64,000 bases of DNA from Aliiruegeria haliotis (GTDB lineage Bacteria; Pseudomonadota; Alphaproteobacteria; Rhodobacterales; Rhodobacteraceae): NCBI RefSeq assembly GCF_003003255.1, contig NZ_PVTD01000013.1, forward strand, positions 1-64,000, in the 5' to 3' direction. The notes below the pieces were generated by a model that made no database searches, was not told the origin of the DNA, and worked only from the letters and a program-made list of their open reading frames with translations. Both the position numbers and the translations under genes were made by a program. Position 1 is the stretch's first letter, and the number at the start of each line of letters is the position of its first letter. Positions 34,932-44,161 of this stretch are shown here, piece after piece.

Positions 34932-35812
34932 AATTCGGCTCCCTTTTGTTTGGCAACGGTGCCTTGGTGTTTCTCCACTCTTATTGAATAGAGCACCCCG
35001 AACAAGACGGCCGCGCCCCCAATCACGGTCGCTGTCGAAGGGATCTCAAAGAAGACCAGAAACGCCAGAAGCGGGGCCAGGGGCGTTTCCAAGGCACTGA
35101 TCAGCGCGGTTTGGCCGGAAGGCACGCGCTTGGCCCCTTCGGCCAAGGTCACCGATGCGATGGCAAAGAGCAGACCGAACGCCGCAAGGATCGCAATCTC
35201 AAAAGGGGCGGTTTGCAAAGGCTGCCCAAAAATGAAGGACGGTGGCAGCAGGAACAGGGATTGCATCACCGAAGGGCCAGCCCCCGGCGTTTCGGGGTAC
35301 ACACGGTAGATCACCATGATCGTCGCCATGACCAGCGTCATCACCAGAGCCAGCCCATCACCGATCAGGTTGAGACTTCCGATTGACCCCGACACGATTA
35401 CACCGACACCCGCTATCGCGAGCAATGCTCCGATCAGCGTGCGTCGCGTGATCCGCTCGCCGATCGCCACCCAAGCCATAACCGCGGCAAGCAGGGGGGC
35501 AGCGGCGTAAATCAGGGCGACATTGGCAATAGACGTCAGCTTGAAAGCGGGAATGAAGGCGGCCGCCCCCACTGCACCGATGACGCCCACGGCCCAACCT
35601 GCTCTGCCCATCTTACCGAACTGCGCGCGAAGCGACCCTTGCTGGAGTGTCCAGGCGGTCGTGAACAGCGCGGCGAACAGGCCACGCCAGAAGATCACCG
35701 CCCACGCCCCGGCCACCACACCCTTGGTGAAGATCCCCGCTGTGCTGTAGGTAAGCGCCGCGGCGATCAACAGGATGACCCCCGTGGCATAATCGGATCG
35801 TTTGGAGGTCAT
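34928..35812 (-). CDS. EamA/DMT-family transporter
   Basis: This 294-residue transporter has ten hydrophobic segments; recognisable parts are YSTAGIFTKGVVAGAWAVIF, AWVAIGERITRRTLIGALLA and a final ALISALETPLAPLLAFLVFF. The ATG at 35812 follows GGAG-like sequence and fits the family. It is the first gene of a unit with the downstream LysE exporter and diverges from the LysR gene at 35949. Confidence 0.88.
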   Translation of the reverse strand: MTSKRSDYATGVILLIAAALTYSTAGIFTKGVVAGAWAVIFWRGLFAALFTTAWTLQQGSLRAQFGKMGRAGWAVGVIGAVGAAAFIPAFKLTSIANVALIYAAAPLLAAVMAWVAIGERITRRTLIGALLAIAGVGVIVSGSIGSLNLIGDGLALVMTLVMATIMVIYRVYPETPGAGPSVMQSLFLLPPSFIFGQPLQTAPFEIAILAAFGLLFAIASVTLAEGAKRVPSGQTALISALETPLAPLLAFLVFFEIPSTATVIGGAAVLFGVLYSIRVEKHQGTVAKQKGAEL

Positions 35813-35948
35813 TTTGAGTCCTGGTGAATCAGTTTTTCTGCGCGACGCATCAACAGAATGAAGGCTAGAGCTAACTATTCTCATTAAACGCTTTTTGACA
35901 AACCAGATATTCCGCCATTATACAGTAGAATTTCTAAGGTATTATCTT

Positions 35949-36866
35949 ATGCATCGACTCCCACCCCTGAATGCTCTGCGCGCCTTCGAAGCCGCCGCCC
36001 GTCATCTCAGCTTCAAAGAGGCCGCACAGGAATTGAACGTCACGCCCGGAGCCGTGAGCCAGCAGGTGAAGTCACTTGAGGATTGGCTGGGAACCAAGCT
36101 TTTTCACCGCCTCACGCGCGCCCTGACTCTGACACCGGCGGGACAGGCGGCCTTGCCGGACTTGACAGAGGGCTTTGACAGGCTCTCCATGGCTGTTGAC
36201 CGGATGGCCCGGCACAGCGAAGGGGCCGAGTTGAGCGTAAGCGTCAGCCTGTCTTTCGGTGCTTTGTGGTTGGTGCCGCGTCTAGACAGGTTTCGCGCCC
36301 TTCACCCAGAGATAGAGATACGGATCGATGGAACGGACAAGCGCGTCGACATAGCACGGGGCGAAGCGGATGTCGCGATACGCTACGGGCCCGGCGGTTA
36401 TCGCGATGTTCGTGTCGATACGCTTTTCCCCCAGTTCAATGCTCCGGTCTGCAGCCCCGCGTTGATCGAAGGCACTGCACCGCTGAAAACACCACAGGAC
36501 CTGTCACATCACACGCTTTTGCACATCGACTGGAAGGATGCCGAGGCAAGCTGGCGCATGTGGTTGCTCGCGGCCAACGCTGCCAGCGTCGACAGCACCA
36601 AAGGCCCGCGCTTTTCCGAGGAAAGCATGGCGGTGCAGGCAGCGATTGATGGTCATGGCGTCGCCTTGGTCGGCGACAAGCTGGTAAGCGATCATATCGC
36701 TGCGGGCCGGCTGATATATCCTTTCGGGGCTGAGCACCGCACACCACTGACCTTTGCCTATTTTGTTTTGACGAGGCATTCGGACGACGTGTCATCGAAC
36801 GTCGCTTGTTTCAGAGATTGGCTACTCGCCGAAGCAGATCCTGAATTGGAAAGAGCCGCTCTATGA
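35949..36866 (+). CDS. LysR-family regulator, GcvA-like
   Basis: This 305-residue regulator starts MHRLPPLNALRAFEAAARHL, with the helix-turn-helix in AAQELNVTPGAVSQQVKSLE; this is the GcvA subgroup pattern. The effector domain includes ELSVSVSLSFGALWLVPRLD and VDIARGEADVAIRYGPGGY. It diverges from the EamA-LysE exporter pair across about 135 bp and likely controls it. Confidence 0.92.
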   Translation: MHRLPPLNALRAFEAAARHLSFKEAAQELNVTPGAVSQQVKSLEDWLGTKLFHRLTRALTLTPAGQAALPDLTEGFDRLSMAVDRMARHSEGAELSVSVSLSFGALWLVPRLDRFRALHPEIEIRIDGTDKRVDIARGEADVAIRYGPGGYRDVRVDTLFPQFNAPVCSPALIEGTAPLKTPQDLSHHTLLHIDWKDAEASWRMWLLAANAASVDSTKGPRFSEESMAVQAAIDGHGVALVGDKLVSDHIAAGRLIYPFGAEHRTPLTFAYFVLTRHSDDVSSNVACFRDWLLAEADPELERAAL

Positions 36867-36960
36867 CGCTTTCAGGCTCGTAGCAGGACCGCATGATGGC
36901 CACTTCAAATGTGAAACCTACCTCACGCATACTGGGGCTTCTGATCGGAAGGAAAACGCG

Positions 36961-37623
36961 ATGCATTACAACCTAGGCAAGGCCGAACTCGATCACATCT
37001 TTCTGATCGTTCGAGATGAAGCTCAGGCGCGTTCCATGATGGACCAAGCCGGATTGCGGGTGAACTACAGCCGCGTACACCCAGGGCAGGGAACACGGAA
37101 CATCTGTGCCTGTCTCGACGATGTTTTTATTGAACTGCTCTGGTCCGACGGCAGTGAGGTCTCTCAAGCGACAAGGCAAGTCATACTGAATGATCGATGC
37201 AACGGCCTCGGGTCTCCGGTGGGGATTTCTTGGCGGGGGAAATCGCCGATCGACGCCTCTGACGGCGGCACGGTTCCTTATTTCGCCCCCTTTCTTCCGG
37301 CAGGTGTCAGTATCCCAGTGGCATCGAAGAGCCTGGACCTGGCTTTACCATTCGTCTTTCAAACCCCAGGCGGCACGCCACCGATCGAGCGAACAGATGG
37401 GTTGGTCGGGGACCGTCAATCGCCTGAGTTGGCGACGCTCGGAAAGTGTAAACTGTTGGTCCGAGACCCGAAGCACATTCGGGACTTCTTAGCACCATTT
37501 GAAAAGATTGAGGTCCAAGAAGGAGCTCCCTCCATGCAGTTTGAATTGTTGCGACCTGACGGGTCAATCGGAAGAGTCTTTAGCTGGGCTCTATCTGAAC
37601 GTGTACAGCCAAGTGGCGCATAA
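36961..37623 (+). CDS. glyoxalase-like (VOC superfamily) protein
   Basis: This 220-residue protein begins with ELDHIFLIVRDEAQA, the first beta strand and metal-ligand region of vicinal-oxygen-chelate proteins, followed by GTRNICACLDDVFIELLW with the Glu ligand. GGAAGGA precedes the ATG. It resembles the glyoxalase-like domain group of uncharacterised proteins. The substrate is unknown. Confidence 0.75.
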   Translation: MHYNLGKAELDHIFLIVRDEAQARSMMDQAGLRVNYSRVHPGQGTRNICACLDDVFIELLWSDGSEVSQATRQVILNDRCNGLGSPVGISWRGKSPIDASDGGTVPYFAPFLPAGVSIPVASKSLDLALPFVFQTPGGTPPIERTDGLVGDRQSPELATLGKCKLLVRDPKHIRDFLAPFEKIEVQEGAPSMQFELLRPDGSIGRVFSWALSERVQPSGA

Positions 37624-37681
37624 GTGACTGGTCCGATCCAAGGTTCGACAGTCGCCATCAATAAAACAGTCAACCTTGTTA

Positions 37682-37909
37682 TCAATGTAAATCGCCCCTT
37701 CCGATCTGCGTGAGCGCGTCGAAGTCAATTTCCTGTTTCTGTTCGGCAGTGAGATCCGGTCGGATTTCCGACACCGGCTGAGGCCCGTAGACGTCCCACA
37801 TCACCGCATGCGCGCCTGTCGTCCATCGATACACCCAACCAACAATGCTGCAACCATCGGTCCCGATCAGATTGGCGATCGCGACGCCCTCACCTTTATC
37901 ATCGTTCAC
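37682..37909 (-). CDS. small hypothetical protein
   Basis: This 75-codon frame reads MNDDKGEGVAIANLIGTDGC, then SIVGWVYRWTTGAHAVMWDV and a charged end. It is not recognised. It lies at the left border of the XRE-T4SS region. Confidence 0.4.
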   Translation of the reverse strand: MNDDKGEGVAIANLIGTDGCSIVGWVYRWTTGAHAVMWDVYGPQPVSEIRPDLTAEQKQEIDFDALTQIGRGDLH

Positions 37910-38076
37910 TGTTTACTGACTTCCTGCACTGTGGCGCTGAATTTGCGGCATGGTGTCATAAGGCGCTTACTCGCGCCGCAGGCCGCACGTAGTGGATGTT
38001 GGCTAACTGCTCTTTGTTGAGGAGCTCACTTCACATGGGCACGCACGCAGCGGCACGTCCCAAAATTTCTTTTCTG

Positions 38077-38334
38077 TCAAATTCTATGGTCGGGCTCCGT
38101 GGCGGCTTCAACGATCGCCAGAACCTCGAACGGGTCAAAACCGATGGCACGCGCCAGAACGACCAGCTCGACAACGTCGACCCGGCGCTGGCCGCTCTCA
38201 AGGCGGGCAATGAGGGATTGGTGGCATCTGAGCCTATCTGCCAACTCTTTCTGACCAAGGCCCGCTTGAACACGGGCGTCGACCAACGCCCGACAAAGTG
38301 CCACCTGTCCCTTGCTTCTGATTGTTTTTGCCAC
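38077..38334 (-). CDS. XRE-family helix-turn-helix repressor
   Basis: This 85-residue DNA-binding protein consists of a Cro/C1-type helix-turn-helix: LVDARVQAGLGQKELADRLR, then CHQSLIARLESGQRRVDVVE. It starts at a GTG (38334) with AAGG upstream. A palindrome lies directly before and partly over its ribosome site, which suggests self-repression. Small regulators of this type often control integrative elements and plasmids, in keeping with the T4SS genes that follow. Confidence 0.88.
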   Translation of the reverse strand: MAKTIRSKGQVALCRALVDARVQAGLGQKELADRLRCHQSLIARLESGQRRVDVVELVVLARAIGFDPFEVLAIVEAATEPDHRI

Positions 38335-38335
38335 G

Positions 38336-38356
38336 CGTCACATACCTTTTGTGACG
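38336..38356. promoter_or_regulatory. palindromic operator candidate for XRE repressor
   Basis: CGTCACA and TGTGACG form a perfect 7-bp inverted repeat with a 7-base spacer (TACCTTT). The site is one base upstream of the XRE GTG start and covers its AAGG ribosome site, so a dimer bound there would block the gene. The size and symmetry fit Cro/C1-type operators. Confidence 0.6.
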
Positions 38357-38458
38357 TCGCTAGCGGATGAAATCTGTTATCTAAAAAGTAGATATTTAAG
38401 GGTGTTATCGGCGTCTGGTTTCCATGGGCTGCAAATCTGATGCATGCCCAGAGGCCCA

Positions 38459-38779
38459 TCAATCCCCCACCAGCTCCAGAAACCGCCCGTAATCCTGGCT
38501 GACTTCGCGGGCTTCCTCAAGAGCACGCGCACGCTCCTGCTCGAGGCAGCGGAAGTAGTCCTGAATGTCGGTGATGTAGACCTCAAAGTCCCGCCGGATG
38601 ATGTCGGCATAATCCCTGGCCGCTTGCGAATCGCTTGGCACGAAAGGACGGGATGGCGCGAAGCAGGATTCCGCCAAAACCGGCCCGGGAATGCAGATCA
38701 GAAGGGCCATAGCTTGCAATGGGAGCAGGCATGTCAACCTAGGGTTTCTCAAACCTGTTATCTCCTTGATCGCGGACAC
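38459..38779 (-). CDS. hypothetical exported protein
   Basis: This 106-residue protein has a signal peptide (hydrophobic core LTCLLPLQAMALLICIPGP, cleavage near VLAESC) and a helical charged part: PFVPSDSQAARDYADIIRRD, then IQDYFRCLEQERARALEEAR. The two cysteines could pair. It is divergent from the T4SS genes and may be an element-specific envelope protein. No function can be assigned. Confidence 0.6.
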   Translation of the reverse strand: MSAIKEITGLRNPRLTCLLPLQAMALLICIPGPVLAESCFAPSRPFVPSDSQAARDYADIIRRDFEVYITDIQDYFRCLEQERARALEEAREVSQDYGRFLELVGD

Positions 38780-38921
38780 TGGCCGTGACTAGTGTTTGCG
38801 TGACTTAACTACAGCCAAAGCACGATATTACATCTTGCGGTTGATAATATACTATCGTAACTCTGGGCTTCAAGTGGGAATGCCCGGGCGTTGCGCGTTT
38901 GAAGAAAGCGTGAGCCGGGCC

Positions 38922-39275
38922 ATGAACTGGGACATCGAAGCACCAAATGTGGTTACGGAAGCACGTTTCCGCGAACTCGTGGAAAGTGGCTATAACGCTG
39001 AAATCCTGTGTCAGGAGTCGGCACACAAGAAGGGCCCCAGCTACTATGGGGTCTGGATCATGCGTGTGGTCTCTGACGAGGGCGTGGAGAAGCTGCTGGT
39101 CACGGCCCGTACCCGAACGACTTACAACGACATCAAGATCCGCGAGTTCAAAACCATCACGGGCGTGGTGTCCTTCCTCATCGGGATCGGCTTCTCCCAT
39201 GCCGATGTTCCGCTCGAAGAAGGCCAGCGGACAACACACAAGCTGGCTGCGCCCGACAAAGGCGGCAGCAAGTAG
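38922..39275 (+). CDS. hypothetical protein preceding T4SS
   Basis: This 117-residue protein starts [20 protein letters not shown] and contains [20 protein letters not shown] and [16 protein letters not shown], with no signal peptide. It overlaps the first transglycosylase gene by about 70 bases, so the two should be expressed together. It is not recognised; a regulatory role is possible but unproved. A longer start at 38796 is less likely. Confidence 0.55.
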   Translation: MNWDIEAPNVVTEARFRELVESGYNAEILCQESAHKKGPSYYGVWIMRVVSDEGVEKLLVTARTRTTYNDIKIREFKTITGVVSFLIGIGFSHADVPLEEGQRTTHKLAAPDKGGSK

Positions 39276-39939
39276 CCTTCTTCTTTTCTGGTATCTCGCG
39301 GGACCAGCCACAGCCCAGATGGTGCTGGTCATGGAGAGCGATGGCTCTCTGACCCCGTCCCGCTCCCAGGACAGCTTTGCTCGCAACTACAATGACGGCA
39401 TCGGCCAGGGGTCGGCGGCTGATGAGCTGGCAATCCTCGATGAAGATGAACCAGCCGTTGAACCTGACGCGTTGCGTTTTGCAGCCCTTGCTCGGCCTGC
39501 CCCACTGCCTCGCGCCGATGTTCTGACGGCCATCGAGGCCACCGCGCTTCGTTATTCCGGACATCCCGGCCTGCGCCGCGCCGACCTCTCTGTTCGGGAT
39601 TGGCTGACCCTCTACCGCGCCAATATCGAGATTGAGAGCGCTTATCGGCAAGATGCGGTCTCGAGTGCAGGTGCCATCGGCCTTGGTCAGTTGATGCCAG
39701 CGACGGCGCGCGACCTCGGTGTCGATCCGCGTGATCCGATGCAGAACCTCGACGGCTCCGCCCGCTACCTCGCGATGATGTTGGAGACATTTGGTGATCC
39801 GCGTCTTGCGCTGGCCGCCTACAACGCCGGACCCGATGCGGTCCGACAGTATGCCGGCATTCCCCCCTACAGAGAAACCCAGAGCCACGTGACCCGTGTC
39901 ATGGCCGTCGTGGCCCGATTGGAAGGATCAAATTCATGA
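39205..39939 (+). CDS. virB1: VirB1-like lytic transglycosylase
   Basis: This protein of about 244 residues has an export signal ([14 protein letters not shown]) and an SLT domain: catalytic Glu in [20 protein letters not shown], then [20 protein letters not shown] and [20 protein letters not shown]. VirB1 enzymes cut peptidoglycan for secretion-channel assembly. The ATG at 39205 is the nearest start that keeps the signal peptide, with ATG 39199 as an alternative. It overlaps virB2 by four bases. Confidence 0.8.
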   Translation: MFRSKKASGQHTSWLRPTKAAASSLLLFWYLAGPATAQMVLVMESDGSLTPSRSQDSFARNYNDGIGQGSAADELAILDEDEPAVEPDALRFAALARPAPLPRADVLTAIEATALRYSGHPGLRRADLSVRDWLTLYRANIEIESAYRQDAVSSAGAIGLGQLMPATARDLGVDPRDPMQNLDGSARYLAMMLETFGDPRLALAAYNAGPDAVRQYAGIPPYRETQSHVTRVMAVVARLEGSNS

Positions 39940-40229
39940 AGCACATATCTAACCTGTTTATTGCGTCGCTCGCGCTCTTCCTGCTCGTCGCAGAGCCTGC
40001 GCTTGCTCAAAGCATCGATCTCTCCCCGATCCAGAGCTTGTTGCAGGGCATTGTCGATGCGCTGACCGGTCCGCTTGGCGTTGTCATCGCGACGCTGGCC
40101 GTGCTGGGCGTCTTCCTGAGCTGGTTCTTCAATATCATCGACCTGCGCCAGGCGCTCTGGGTGCTGGTCGGCATCGCCGGCGTCGCAGCTGCCCCCACGA
40201 TTGTCGCGGCGGTCTTTGCCGGTGGCTGA
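39936..40229 (+). CDS. virB2: VirB2-like pilin (TrbC/VirB2 family)
   Basis: This 97-residue protein has a signal segment ([19 protein letters not shown]) and two hydrophobic helices in the mature part ([19 protein letters not shown] and [19 protein letters not shown]), the pattern of the VirB2 major pilin. It lies between virB1 and virB3, as in the Agrobacterium cluster. Confidence 0.85.
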   Translation: MKHISNLFIASLALFLLVAEPALAQSIDLSPIQSLLQGIVDALTGPLGVVIATLAVLGVFLSWFFNIIDLRQALWVLVGIAGVAAAPTIVAAVFAGG

Positions 40230-40500
40230 GCGCTCGCCCCTCTTTCTGGGTCTCGTGCGGCCGCCGAAGCTTCTGGGCCTGCCCATCATGTACGCGATGG
40301 TCTGGCTCTTTGGCTCGGTGCTCCTCTTCGTCTGGGTCCAGCACATCGCAGTATTGGGCGTGGCCGCCCTGCTCTATCCCGTACTTTGGAAGGCTGCGGA
40401 CTGGGACCCGCGTTTCATCGACGTGATGATGACAGCGCTGCAAGAGACGCCGCCCACGCGGAACCGCAGCATTCACGGCGGGGACAGCTATGCCCCGTGA
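40222..40500 (+). CDS. virB3: VirB3-like protein
   Basis: This protein of about 92 residues starts at a GTG inside the end of virB2. LFLGLVRPPKLLGLPIMYAM is the VirB3 N-terminal pattern with its membrane helix, and VAALLYPVLWKAADWDPRFI follows. A TTG at 40201 is an alternative start. It overlaps virB4 by 11 bases. Confidence 0.82.
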   Translation: MAERSPLFLGLVRPPKLLGLPIMYAMVWLFGSVLLFVWVQHIAVLGVAALLYPVLWKAADWDPRFIDVMMTALQETPPTRNRSIHGGDSYAP

Positions 40501-42853
40501 TGCTGCCCTTGATCTCCGCACAATGACGCCGGACTGGTATGCCCGCGAAACCCGCCTCGCGCATATGCTGCCTTACGTCAGCCTGGTCGATGACCGCACC
40601 GTGCGCACGCGGGTGAACGAGCTCTTCCAGTGTATCCGGCTCGACGGGGTCAACAGCTACACGACCGATGACGCCTATCTCGACAAGGTGACGGCGCTCT
40701 TTGCCCGGATCATCGCGCAGCTGGGGCCTGAGTTCAGCTACTACGTCCACAAGGTCTCCAAGGCGATCACGCCGGACCTCGAACCCGTGCGTGAGGACAG
40801 TTTTGCGGGCGAGGTGGACCGTCTCTGGCGCACGAAACTCGAGACCAGCGGCCTGCGCGACAAAACCTTGACGCTCACCGTCATTCATCGCCCGCCTCCA
40901 AAAAGCGTCCTGCCGTTCCTGAACCGCAGCGCGCCGGGTCGTCTCAAGGAGGCCACCGAAAAGCGCCTGCGCCGTCTGGGCGAGGCCGTGAACGTGTTCC
41001 TGTCAGGCCTGACGGAGCTGAACCCGCGTGTACTCACGGCCAAAAGCGGCGAACTCATCGGCTTTCTGGGGGCCCTCAACATTGGCCAGGAACTGCCGCT
41101 CTATCCGGCAAACACCTTCGGCTTTCTGTCCTTCAACGTCGCCAACACGCGCGTGACGTTTCAAGGGGATCACTTCGAGCTTTCCGAAGGCGTCGTGGGC
41201 CACCGCTACGGCAAGAGCTTCACCATCGGGGAATACTCGGAAGGCACCTCCTGCACCATGTTCGACATGCTGAACCTGCCTGTCGACATGATCGTCACCC
41301 ATTCCTTCACGCCGATCAATTCCAACCTCATGGCGGGGCGGATCAAGCGGCAAAAGCGCCAGATGCAGGCGAGCCAGGACGCGGCCCTGTCGCTCATGGA
41401 AGCGCTCGATATCGCCGCCGATGATCTCGAGGCCAAGCGCCAGAGCTTTGGCGAGCACCACATGGTCGTGACGATCTTCTGCGATACGATCGATGAGCTG
41501 CAGACGCTCAGCGCCGAGATCGTGAACGCCGCCGCCGCCGAAGGCGTGAAGATGATCGGCGAGCGGGTTGCGGCCAAGGCGCATTACCTCAGTCAACATC
41601 CCGGCAACCAGCCCAAGCGCGTGCGCGCCAGCGCGATCACCAATCGCAACTTCGCTGACTTCGCAGCGTTTCACCGAACGCAGCTTGGCAAGCCTCCTGG
41701 GAAGACCCCCTGGGGCCGGGTCATCACCTATCTGCCGACCCCCGAACAGAGCGCCTACCGGTTTTCCTATCACGAGCAAGGCTCGCCCGACAAAGAACCG
41801 ACCAGCGGGCATACGCTGATCATGGGACGACCCGGGTCAGGCAAGTCGGTCCTCTCGGCCTTCCTCATGACGCAAGCTCGTCGAGCAGGGGCGCGGATCT
41901 TCGTCTTCGACTACCGTCTCGGTATGGAGATGGCGGTCCGCGCCAATGGCGGGCGCTACGCGTCTTTGAAAGCCGGACAACCCACCGGCCTAAACCCGCT
42001 CTGGACCGAGACCGATGCGCGCGGCACCGCCTGGCTCTCGGACTGGCTCGCCACCCTGCTCTACCGTGCCGACAAGCCGCTGACACCGGCACAGACCAAC
42101 CGCATCCAGGAAGTCGTGCGGCAGAACGCGCAGGCCACAAACCCGGCCCTGCGGAACTGGCGGGATTTCGCGTCGCTCTTTGTGTCCACCGATGATGGCG
42201 GCGATCTTCACCAACGCCTGCTCGAATGGACGGAAGACGGCCGCTACGGCTGGATCTTTGGCCAGACCCTGGAAGACACCTTCTCGCTCGAAGGCGATGT
42301 GGTGGGTTTCGATCTCACCGGCATTCTCGACAGCGAGGCCGAGAAGGAACGCATGGCGGTCCTCTCCTATCTCTTCCGCCGGGTTGAGCGCGAGATCGAG
42401 GATCGTCGCCCCACAATCATCGTGATCGACGAGGCCTGGAAGGCGCTCGACAACGCGTATTTCGCCGAGCGGCTGTCGAACTGGCTGGTGACCGCGCGCA
42501 AACAAAACACTGTCGCGGTGATGATGACGCAATATGCAAGCCAACTCGAACGCACCCGGACCGGCAAGACCATCGTCGAAGCCGTTCCGACGCAGATCCT
42601 GCTCCCGAACATCCGCGCCCATGCCGCCGACTACGCGATGCTGAACCTTTATGAGAAGGAACTCGACGTGCTTCTCAACACCGGCAGCGACAGCCGCCTT
42701 GCTCTCATCCGCGATGATCAGGGCTCCATCGTCGTCGATGCCGATCTGAGTGCTCTCGGACCCAATCTCACCATCCTCGGCGGCATGGAAAAAGGCGAAG
42801 CGCTCGTCGGTGCCGATTACCGCGACCGCCCTGATTTCTGGAGGCTTTCATGA
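40490..42853 (+). CDS. virB4: VirB4 ATPase
   Basis: This 787-residue ATPase is the conserved energy protein of type IV secretion systems. Walker A is LIMGRPGSGKSVLSAFLM, Walker B IIVIDEAWKALD, and the CagE/TrbE/VirB domain is indicated by MIVTHSFTPINSNLMAGRIK and a Q-Y-A-S-Q-L motif. The length is normal. It is the best marker that this is a full T4SS and not an isolated gene set. Confidence 0.95.
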   Translation: MPRDAALDLRTMTPDWYARETRLAHMLPYVSLVDDRTVRTRVNELFQCIRLDGVNSYTTDDAYLDKVTALFARIIAQLGPEFSYYVHKVSKAITPDLEPVREDSFAGEVDRLWRTKLETSGLRDKTLTLTVIHRPPPKSVLPFLNRSAPGRLKEATEKRLRRLGEAVNVFLSGLTELNPRVLTAKSGELIGFLGALNIGQELPLYPANTFGFLSFNVANTRVTFQGDHFELSEGVVGHRYGKSFTIGEYSEGTSCTMFDMLNLPVDMIVTHSFTPINSNLMAGRIKRQKRQMQASQDAALSLMEALDIAADDLEAKRQSFGEHHMVVTIFCDTIDELQTLSAEIVNAAAAEGVKMIGERVAAKAHYLSQHPGNQPKRVRASAITNRNFADFAAFHRTQLGKPPGKTPWGRVITYLPTPEQSAYRFSYHEQGSPDKEPTSGHTLIMGRPGSGKSVLSAFLMTQARRAGARIFVFDYRLGMEMAVRANGGRYASLKAGQPTGLNPLWTETDARGTAWLSDWLATLLYRADKPLTPAQTNRIQEVVRQNAQATNPALRNWRDFASLFVSTDDGGDLHQRLLEWTEDGRYGWIFGQTLEDTFSLEGDVVGFDLTGILDSEAEKERMAVLSYLFRRVEREIEDRRPTIIVIDEAWKALDNAYFAERLSNWLVTARKQNTVAVMMTQYASQLERTRTGKTIVEAVPTQILLPNIRAHAADYAMLNLYEKELDVLLNTGSDSRLALIRDDQGSIVVDADLSALGPNLTILGGMEKGEALVGADYRDRPDFWRLS

Positions 42854-43017
42854 CCCGTATTCTTTTAGCTGTGGCAGCGCTCGGCGCGCTGGCCTCCTGC
42901 GCCCAGTACCAGGAACCGCAGGCCAATTGCTTCACCTTCCTGGCCTCGACGGCACCCACAGCACCTGATTGCACCTTCTCGCCCCTCGGCGCACCGGAGG
43001 GCGACGTTGAAGTCTAG
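42850..43017 (+). CDS. small lipoprotein (VirB7-like position)
   Basis: This 55-residue protein starts MTRILLAVAALGALASCAQY with a lipobox (L-A-S-C), so it should be lipidated at Cys17. Three further residues of interest are cysteines at positions 29 and 41. The ATG overlaps the virB4 stop (ATGA), and the next gene begins at a TTG before this stop. Size, lipobox and location fit a VirB7-type lipoprotein, but similarity alone cannot prove it. Confidence 0.7.
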   Translation: MTRILLAVAALGALASCAQYQEPQANCFTFLASTAPTAPDCTFSPLGAPEGDVEV

Positions 43018-44161
43018 CCTGCCCCATATCCTCGTGCTTTGCCTGCTGCCCGGTCTTGCCCTATCCCAAGGTGTGCCGACCAATGACAGCGGGCTGACCG
43101 CGCGCGATATCGTCGAGACCGGCGATCGCGAGGCTGACTTGGCCGTTCAGGCGGACAAGCTTGCCGTGCGTGAACTCATTGCCGAGATCGAACGCGAACA
43201 GTTGGAAACCCTGCAACGCATCCTCGATGCCCAGACCAGCTTCGGCGGTCAGGGCCTGCCCGCGATGATTTCAGAGCTGGAAAACGGAAGCGGCGATCCA
43301 GTCCGTTCCGTCGAAGCGGTCTACGGCAATGCCGACATCGACCCCAATCCCGGCGGCGCACAGATGTTCGGGGATGCGGCAGAAAACATCGAGCAGCTCA
43401 TCATCCGCGTGGCTCAGGAGACCAGCGGCTTTGCGGGCGTGGGCCGCGCGGGCCTCTCCCCGGTTCAATGGCGCGCACTCCTACAGGCGCTCATCTGGCA
43501 GGAAAGCCGCTTCACCATCGGCGCGCGCTCGCCTGTCGGGGCCTTCGGCCTCACCCAGATCATGCCCGGCACGGCCAGCGATCTCGGCATCAACCCGGAA
43601 TACTACGACAGCCCCTACCTGCAGGTGCATGGCGGCGCGCGCTATCTCGCGACCCAGCTCAATACCTTCGATGGCAACATCATCAACGCGCTCGCGGCCT
43701 ATAATGCCGGGCCCGGCCGGGTCTTTGAATATGGCGGTGTCCCGCCCTTTGCCGAGACCCAGCACTACGTCCAGGTCATTCCTGAACGCTACAATCTCTA
43801 TCTGAGCCGCATCGGTGGGATCGAAGCGCTCGGCACGATCGATCCGGCGCTTCTAGCCAATGCCAACCTCTCGATCACCGGGCATGGCGCGGCCTTCTAT
43901 GGCAACAACTCACCTGCCGCGATCCGGCAGGCTGCTCTGCGGATTGCGGATATCGTCGAGCGAATTTCCGAGACCGAAGACGTTCAGGAGAGCGTCGCGC
44001 TCAACACCTATGCTCGCGCCGAACTCGTACGCCTCGTCGCCGCCCGCATCCGGCTTCAGGCGGCGCGGACCCGTGTCCTGAGCGCAGAAGAATTGGCGCA
44101 GGCCAGCGCCCGCATGGCCGAGGGCGCATTCATGGAATTTACGATCAGGGAGATAGACTGA
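43007..44161 (+). CDS. second lytic transglycosylase (SLT domain)
   Basis: This 384-residue exported protein starts at TTG (43007). The signal is LPHILVLCLLPGLALSQG. The SLT domain has the catalytic Glu in LLQALIWQESRFTIGARSPV, then GAFGLTQIMPGTASDLGINP and [20 protein letters not shown]. The C-terminal 110 residues are helical and charged. A second transglycosylase between virB4 and virB5 is unusual for a VirB cluster. Confidence 0.87.
   Translation: MKSSLPHILVLCLLPGLALSQGVPTNDSGLTARDIVETGDREADLAVQADKLAVRELIAEIEREQLETLQRILDAQTSFGGQGLPAMISELENGSGDPVRSVEAVYGNADIDPNPGGAQMFGDAAENIEQLIIRVAQETSGFAGVGRAGLSPVQWRALLQALIWQESRFTIGARSPVGAFGLTQIMPGTASDLGINPEYYDSPYLQVHGGARYLATQLNTFDGNIINALAAYNAGPGRVFEYGGVPPFAETQHYVQVIPERYNLYLSRIGGIEALGTIDPALLANANLSITGHGAAFYGNNSPAAIRQAALRIADIVERISETEDVQESVALNTYARAELVRLVAARIRLQAARTRVLSAEELAQASARMAEGAFMEFTIREID

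Noticed and set aside
38031-38462. 143-codon minus-strand frame covering the XRE gene
   Set aside because: The XRE protein in the other frame has a clear helix-turn-helix and an operator, so this frame is a shadow.
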